A DNA stretch of 64,000 bases from Mimachlamys varia (taxonomy: Eukaryota; Mollusca; Bivalvia; Pectinida; Pectinidae). Under the pieces are notes generated by a model. The model was not told the origin of the DNA and searched no databases. It saw only the letters and a program-made list of their open reading frames with translations. This document shows, one piece after another, positions 56,856-64,000 of the stretch (positions are counted from its first letter, which is position 1; the number at the start of each line of letters is the position of its first letter). The DNA lies in assembly GCA_947623455.1 (NCBI GenBank), contig OX392529.1, forward strand, positions 868,001 to 932,000, given 5' to 3'. A program made the translations under genes and the position numbers.

Positions 56856-57527
56856 GTGAGAAAAGACAGAATACAACCCGACCAGGTAAAAGTAATTTGA
56901 CCTCGGTCTAGCCTCTGGTGTGGACAGTGTTTCTATTTGACATCTCCCATTTGCCCGACACTGAACTGTTCCGGTACATGTTTTGGTGTGCATACATGAT
57001 ATCGCAGGGACTTGGCATATTTATATGTTGATGTTTTCACATATTGAAACTAGATCGAATCCAATATCATTAGAAAAAACACAAGATGGGATGGAGCTAG
57101 GAGTCAACTGTGAAGGTCAGTTGAGTAGAAATGTATCACTATTGTTACGGCCCGCATCAAAACTATTTTCAAAGTTCTCGTCATTCTGTCCAAAACTTTT
57201 GAGGAATATCTTGGTAACATTTAACAAGTTTTGAGTCTGTTCAGAATGTGCAACTAAGATGAATACAAAGAAACATAAATTACTACAAAAGGACATTTGA
57301 ATGACATGTTGACTTATTGCAACAATATTATACACATGAAGAAAGTGACAAGTCCAAAGTTTTAAGCAGAGATGTATGTAATGACATTACAAAAACCCAA
57401 GATAGCCCAACATCAATGCTGTAACGTCTTGACCTGGTTTTGTTTTCAAACACCAGAAAAAATGTAACAAATGCGCAGGAAAACCATGTCAATGTTATCA
57501 GTAAGCAAATCATTTTCACGGTTTGAG

Positions 57528-57556
57528 AATCCACGTCAACGGAAAAGAATGTTCGT
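57528..57556 (+). CDS. Exon-like segment beta-3
   Basis: 29 bp, acceptor GGTTTGAG (AG kept), donor GTAGGT. Encodes STSTEKNVR. Confidence 0.4.
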
Positions 57557-57720
57557 GTAGGTTTGTTTCAGCAACACTGATTGTTGCAGTATCTTAAAAT
57601 GCACACTTATCTGTGATAAGGCTAATATTTTGCATGAAGATACTTTAAGGTCAGCTGCATATTGTATTTTGTTCAAAACATCCAATTTTGTTTGGGCTCA
57701 TAGAAAAGGAAAGAGTTTAC

Positions 57721-57849
57721 ATGGAGACCCTTGTAAAAGTACAAGAGAATAAGACCAGGTGCTCCGGAAGAGTAAGCGTCTTCTGCTTCATCGACGACAC
57801 CCGTCATGTAAATATTAGTCACAGCCAAGGTCAAATCAGTACAGAATGA
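57721..57849 (+). CDS. METLVKV block, 42-codon frame
   Basis: Reads METLVKVQENKTRCSGRVSV then FCFIDDTRHVNISHS. Related blocks: 34,431 (frameshifted), 37,279 (deleted) and 43,385 (open). GTAAGC after CCGGAAGA could act as a donor. Unknown function. Confidence 0.3.
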   Translation: METLVKVQENKTRCSGRVSVFCFIDDTRHVNISHSQGQISTE

Positions 57850-58134
57850 AGATCATACTTGCTCAACATAGTCAAGAAATGTGATTAGAGAAGGTTCATG
57901 TCATTTGCTAGTCTGCATTACCCAATTGAATGCTCAACCGGTAGAGGGGTTAACATTATTTGACCACCCCTTTGGTTTCTTTTATCGTATTTATACATGT
58001 ATTCATTATATTGAGTGTTACCATATACACAGACAAGAAAGACACTCAAACGTTCTGCCATCGGAGAAAAGAAATGAACAAAGAAAGAACCAACCAATGA
58101 GGAGCACTGCAAAGTCCAAAACAGATATTTCTAG

Positions 58135-61100
58135 TGTACAGTTGGTTGTATTGGTGTCGCTAGTCTACATTTGGTTGTAGTGGTGTCGCCAGTCTACAGT
58201 TGGTTACATTGGTGTCGCTAGTCTACAGTTGGTTGTGTTGGTGTCGCTAGTCTACAGTTGGTTGTATTGCTGTCACTAGTCTACAGTTGGTTGTATTGGT
58301 GTCGCTAGTCTACAGTTGGTTGTAGTGGTGTCGCTAGTCTACAGTTGATTTTATTGGTGTCACTAGTCTACAGTTGGTTACATTGGTGTCGCTAGTCTAC
58401 AGTTGGTTGTATTGGTGTCGCTAGTCTACAGCTGGTTGTATTGGTGTTGCTATTGTAGAGTTGGTTGTATTGGTGTCGCTAGTCTACAGTTGGTTGTATT
58501 AGTGTTGCTAGTGTACAGTTGGTTGTATTGGTGTCGCTAGTCTACAGTTGGTTGTGTTGGTGTTGCTAGTTTACAGTGTTGGTTGTATTGGTGTCACTAG
58601 TCTACAGTTGGTTGTATTGGTGTCGCTAGTCTAGAGTTGGTGGTATTGGTGTCGCTAGTCTACAGTTGGCTGTATTGGTGTCGCTAGTCTACATTTGGTT
58701 GTAGTGGTGTCCCTGATCTATAGTTGGTTGTATTGGTGTCGCTAGTCTACAGTTGGTTGTAGTGGTGTCGCTAGTCTACAGTTGGTTGTAGTGGTGTCGC
58801 TAATGTACAGTTGGTTGAATTGGTGTCGCTAGTCTACAGTTGGTTTTATTGATGTCGCTAGTCTACAGTTGGTTGTATTGTTGTCGCTAGTCTACAGTTG
58901 AATGTATTGTTGTCGCTAGTCTACAGTTGGTTGCTTTGGTGTCGCTAGTCTACAGTAAGTTGTATTGGTGTCGCTAATGTACAGTTGGTTGTATTGGTGT
59001 CGCTAGTCTACAGTTGGTTGTATTGGTGTCGCTAGTCTACAGTTGGTTGTATTAGTGTTGCTAGTGTACAGTTGGTTGTATTGGTGTCGCTAGTCTACAG
59101 TTGGTTGTAGTGGTGTCGCTAGTCTACAGTTGGTTGTATTGGTGTCGCTAGTGTTCAGTTGGTTGTATTGGTGTCGCTAGTCTACAGTTGGTTGTATTGG
59201 TGTCGCTAGTCTACAGTTGGTTGTATTGGTGTCACTAGTGTACAGTTGGTTGTATTGGTGTCGCTAGTCTACATTTGGTTGTAGTGGTGTCGCTAGTCTA
59301 CAATTGGTTGTGTTGGTGTCGCTAGTCTACAGTTGGTTGTATCGGTGTCACTAGTCTAGAGTTGGTTGTAGTGGTGTCGTAAGTCTACAGTTGGTTGCAT
59401 TGGTGTCGCTAGTCTGCAGTTGGTTGTATTGGTGTCGCTAGTCTACAGTTGGTTGTAGTGGTGTCGTAAGTCTACAGTTGGTTGTATTGGTGTCGCTAGT
59501 CTACAGTTGGTTGTAGTGGTGTCGTAAGTCTACAGTTGGTTGCATTGGTGTCGCTAGTCTACAGTTGGTTGTATTGGTGTCGCTAGTCTACAGTTGGTTG
59601 TAGTGGTGTCGTTAGACTACAGTTGGTTGTATTGGTGTCCCTAGTCTACAGTTGGTTGTATTGGTGTCGCTAGTCTACAGTTGGTTGTATTGGTGTCGCT
59701 AGTCTAGAGTTTGTGGTATTGGTGTCGCTAGTCTACAGTTGGTTGTGTTGGTGTCGCTAGTCTACAGTTGGTTGTATTGGTGTCGCTAGTCTACAGTTGG
59801 TTGTATTGGTGTCGCTAGTCTACAGTTGGTTGTATTGGTGTCCCTAGTCTACAGTTGGTTGCATTGGTGTCGCTAGTCTACAGTTGGTTGTATCGGTGTC
59901 GCTAGTCTACAGTTGGTTGTATTGGTGTCCCTAGTCTACAGTTGGTTGTATTGGTGTCGCTAGTCTACAGTTGGTTGTATTGGTGTCGCTAGTCTACAGT
60001 TGGTTGTGTTGGTGTTGCTAGTCTACAGTGTTGGTTGTATTGATGTCACTAGTCTACAGTTGGTTGTATTGGTGTCGCTAGTCTACAGTTGAATGTATTG
60101 GTGTCGCTAGTCTACAGTTGGTTGTGTTGGTGTTGCTAGTCTACAGTGTTGGTTGTATTGGTGTCAATAGTCTAGAGTTGGTTGTATTGGTGTCGCTATT
60201 CTACAGTTGGTTGTATTGGTGTCGTTAGTCTAGAGTTGGTTTTATTGGTGTCGCTAGTCTAGAGTTGGTGGTATTGGTGTCGCTAGTCTACAGTTGGCTG
60301 TATTGGTGTCGATAGTCTACATTTGGTTGTAGTGGTGTCCCTGATCTATAGTTGGTTGTATTGGTGTCGCTAGTCTACAGTTGGTTGTAGTGGTGTCGCT
60401 AGTTTACAGTTGGTTGTAGTGGTGTCGCTAATCTACAATTGGTTGTAGTGGTGTCGCTAGTCTACAGTTGGTTTTATTGGTGTCGCTAGTCTACAGTTGG
60501 TTGAATTGTTGTCGCTAGTCTACAGCTGAATGTATTGTTGTCGATAGTCTACAGTTGGTTGTATTGGTGTCGCTGGTCTACAGTTGAATGTATTGGTGTC
60601 GTTGGTCTACAGTTGAATGTATTGGTGTCGCTAGTCTACATTTGGTTGTATTGGTGTCGTTAGTCTACAGTTGGTTGTGGTGGTGTCGCTAGTCTACAGT
60701 TGGTTGTATTGGTGTCGCTAGTCTAGAGTTGGTTGTATTGGTGTCACTAGTCTACAGTTGGTTGTATTGGTGTCGCTAGTCTACAGTTGGTTGTGGTGGT
60801 GTCGCTAGTCTACAGTTGGTTGTATTGGTGTCGCTAGTCTACAGTTGGTTGTATTGGTGTCGCTAGTCTAGAGTTGGTTGTAGTGGTGATGCTAGTGTAC
60901 AGTTGGTTGCATTGGTGTCGCTAGTCTACAGTTGGTTGTATTGGTGTCGCTAGTGTTCAGTTGGTGGTATTGGTGTCGCTAGTCTACAGTTGGTTGTATT
61001 GGTGTCGCTAGTCTACATTTGGTTGTAATGGTGTCGCTAGTCTACAGCTGGTTGTATTGGTGTTGCTAGTGCACAGTTGGTTGTATTGGTGTCGCTAGTG

Positions 61101-64000
61101 TACATTTGGTTGTATTGGTGTCGCTAGTCTACAGTTGATTGTATTGGTGTCGCTAGTGTACAGTTGGTTGTAGTGGTGTCGCTTGTCAATAGTTGGTTGT
61201 ATTGGAGTCGCTAGTCTACAGCTGGTTGTATTGGTGTCGATAGTGTACAGTTGGTTGTAGTGGTGTCGTAAGTCTACAATTGGTTGCATTGGTGTCGCTA
61301 GTCTACAGTTGGTTGTATCGGTGTCGCTAGTCTACAGTTGGTTGTATTGGTGTCCCTAGTCTACAGTTGGTTGTATTGGTGTCGCTAGTCTACAGTTGGT
61401 TTTATTGGTGTCGCTAGTCTACAGTTGGTTGTATTGGTGTCGCTAGTCTACAGTTGGTGGTATTGGTGTCGCTAGTCTACAGTTGGTTGTGTTGGTGTTG
61501 CTAGTCTACAGTTGGTTGTGTTGGTGTTGCTAGTCTACAGTGTTGGTTGTATTGGTGTCACTAGTCTACAGTTGGTTGTATTGGTGTCGCTATTCTACAG
61601 TTGGTTGTATTGGTGTCGTTAGTCTAGAGTTGGTTGTATTGGTGTCGCTAGTCTACAGTTGGTTGTATTGGTGTCGCTATTCTACAGTTGGTTGTATTGG
61701 TGTCGTTAGTCTAGAGTTGGTTGTATTGGTGTCGCTAGTCTAGAGTTGGTGGTATTGGTGTCGCTAGTCTACAGTTGGCTGTATTGGTGTCGCTAGTCTA
61801 CATTTGGTTGTAGTGGTGTCCCTGATCTATAGTTGGTTGTATTGGTGTCGCTAATATACAGTTGGTTGTATTGGTGTCGCTAGTCTACAGTTGGTTGTAG
61901 TGGTGTCGCTAGTCTACAGTTGGTTGTAGTGGTGTCGCTAGTCTACAGTTGGTTGTATCGGTGTCGCTAGTCTACAGTTGGTTGTATTGGTGTTGCTAGT
62001 CTACAGTTGGTTGTATTGGTGTCGCTAGTCTACAGTTGGTTGTAGTGGTGTCGCTAGTCTACAGTTGGTTGTAGTGGTGTCGCTAATTTACAGTTGGTTG
62101 TAGTGGTGTCGCTAATGTACAGTTGGTTGTAGTGGTGTCGCTAATTTACAGTTGGTTGTAGTGGTGTCGCTAGTCTACAGTTGGTTGTAGTGGTGTCGCT
62201 AATTTACAGTTGGTTGTAGTGGTGTCGCTAATGTACAGTTGGTTGTATTGGTGTCGCTAGTCTACAGTTGGTTGTAGTGGTGTCGCTAGTCTACAGTTGG
62301 TTTTATTGGTGTCGCTAGTCTACAGTTGGTTTTATTGGTGTCGCTAGTCTACAGTTGGTTTTATTGGTGTCGCTAGTCTACAGTTGGTTTTATTGGTGTC
62401 GCTAGTCTACAGTTGGTTGTATTGGTGTCGCTAGTCTACAGTGGGTTGAATTGTTGTCGCTAGTCTACAGCTGAATGTATTGTTGTCGATAGTCTACAGT
62501 TGGTTGTTTTGGTGTCGCTAGTCTACAGTAAGTTGTATTGGTGTCGCTAATGTACAGTTGGTTGTATTGGTGTCGCTGGTCTACAGTTGAATGTATTGGT
62601 GTCGTTGGTCTACAGTTGAATGTATTGGTGTCGCTAGTCTATAGTTGGTTGTATTGGTGTCGTTAGTCTACAGTTGGTTGTATTGGTGTCGCTAGTCTAC
62701 AGTTGGTTGTATCGGTGTCGCTAGTCTACAGTTGAATGTATTGGTGTCGCTAGTCTATAGTTGGTTGTATTGGTGTCACTAGTCTACAGTTGGTTGTATT
62801 GGTGTCGCTAGTCTACAGTTGGTTGTAGTGGTGTCGTAAGTCTACAGTTGGTTGTATTGGTGTCGCTAGTGTACAGTTGGTTGTATTGGTGTCGCTAGTG
62901 TACAGTTGGTTGTAGTGGTGTCGTAAGTCTACAGTTGGTTGTAGTGGTGTCGTAAGTCTACAGTTGGTTGCATTGGTGTCGCTAGTCTACAGTTGGTTGT
63001 ATTGGTGTCGCTAGTCAATAGTTGGTTGTATTGGTGTCACTAGTCTACAGTTGGTTGTATTGGTGTCGCTAGTCTACAGTTGGTTGTAGTGGTGTCGTAA
63101 GTCTACAGTTGGTTGTATTGGTGTCGCTTGTCAATAGTTGGTTGTATTGGTGTCACTAGTCTACAGTTGGTTGTATTAGTGTCGCTAGTCAATAGTTGGT
63201 TGTATTGGTGTCACTAGTCTACAGTTGGTTGTATTAGTGTCGCTTGTCAATAGTTGGTTGTATTGGTGTCACTAGTCTACAGTTGGTTGTATTAGTGTCG
63301 CTTGTCAATAGTTGGTTGTATTGGTGTCGCTAGTCTACAGTTGGTTGTAGTGGTGTCGTAAGTCTACAGTTGGTTGCATTGGTGTCGCTAGTCTACAGTT
63401 GGTTGTATCGGTGTCGCTAGTCTACAGTTGGTTGTATTGGTGTCCCTAGTCTACAGTTGGTTGTATTGGTGTCGCTAGTCTACAGTTGGTTGTATTGGTG
63501 TCGCTAGTCTACAGTTGGTTGTATTGGTGTCGCAAATGTACAGTTGGCTGTATTGGTGTCGCTTGTCTACAGTTGGTTGTATTTGTGTCGCTAGTCTACA
63601 GCTGGTTGTATTGGTGTTGCTAGTGTAGAGTTGGTTGTATTGGTGTCGCTAATGTACAGTTGGTTGTATTGGTGTCGCTTGTCTTCAGTTGGTTGTATTG
63701 GTGTCGCTTGTCTACAGTTGGTTGTATTGGTGTCGCTTGTCTACAGTTGGTTGTATTTGTGTCGCTAGTCTACAGCTGGTTGTATTGGTGTTGCTAGTGT
63801 AGAGTTGGTTGTATTGGTGTCGCTAGTGTACAGTTGGTTGTATTGGTGTCGCTTGTCTACAGTTGGTTGTATTGGTGTCGCTTGTCTACAGTTGGTTGTA
63901 TTGGTGTCGCTTGTCTACAGTTGGTTGTATTTGTGTCGCTAGTCTACAGCTGGTTGTATTGGTGTTGCTAGTGTAGAGTTGGTTGTATTGGTGTCGCTAG
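58135..64000. repeat. 29-bp minisatellite, about 200 copies, running off the window
   Basis: Unit TTGGTTGTATTGGTGTCGCT plus AGTCTACAG, period 29 bp, over about 5.87 kb. Common variants: TAGTGG for TATTGG, CACTAG for CGCTAG, TACAGTGTTGG (2-bp gain) and GTCGTAAG. Variant blocks recur in order, so it has higher-order structure. The periodic open frames in it are artefacts of 29 not being a multiple of 3. Confidence 0.97.

Noticed and set aside
61540..61743. Open frame of 67 codons in the 29-bp array, and its minus-strand counterpart at 61,095
   Set aside because: A product of the repeat period; reading changes with every indel variant.
58135..64000. CRISPR array (29-bp repeat is a typical repeat length)
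   Set aside because: Units are directly abutting with no unique spacers, and the context is a eukaryotic genome. It is a minisatellite.

Overview
This is nuclear DNA from an animal, not a prokaryote. It is AT-rich, has no operons and almost no long open frames, and is packed with non-LTR retrotransposons, SINEs, short DNA transposons and minisatellites. The style of the repeats suggests a marine mollusc, probably a bivalve: composite elements opening with palindromes of the AGGCCC..GGGCCT type, carrying internal tandem repeats of about 150 bp, and a tRNA-derived SINE with an ATT tail. The organism is an inference; the repeat structures are read directly from the sequence.

Layout. 1-505 is a 46-bp tandem repeat. 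About 2.9-22.2 kb is a tandem duplication of a unit of roughly 9.9 kb (copy A about 2.9-13.0 kb, copy B about 13.1-22.2 kb). Each copy holds the same broken LINE on the minus strand, hairpin-ended composite elements, a 28-bp minisatellite and arrays of 145-bp and 150-bp repeats. Differences between the copies expose insertions: a TTAA MITE only in A, and a 943-bp solo LTR only in B. 22.4-25.3 kb is a second, unrelated LINE, decayed, on the minus strand. 27,263-33,622 is a nearly full-length third LINE on the plus strand. It has ORF1, a long spacer and an ORF2 that carries a 2A-type ribosome-skipping motif ahead of the endonuclease. It is broken by one stop and one frameshift and is flanked by an 8-bp target duplication.

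From 25.4 to 57.6 kb the plus strand carries small exon-like segments (called alpha, beta, gamma and epsilon here). They recur with conserved splice sites, constant length class and mutually compatible codon phase, and alpha copies differ mainly at synonymous sites. They look like exons of a host gene with duplicated cassettes, invaded by transposons. I do not recognise the gene.

45.7-56.6 kb is a nested set of DNA elements: a hairpin-ended element, four copies of a 388-bp MITE with 9-bp target duplications, a 1.5-kb element and a 3.05-kb TTAA element. The window holds paralogous empty sites for the first, for MITE copy 1, and for the last two. Unequal crossing-over between two MITE copies explains the local tandem duplication. 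58.14 kb to the window end is a 29-bp minisatellite of about 200 copies that runs off the edge.

No intact host protein gene, rRNA or functional tRNA was found.
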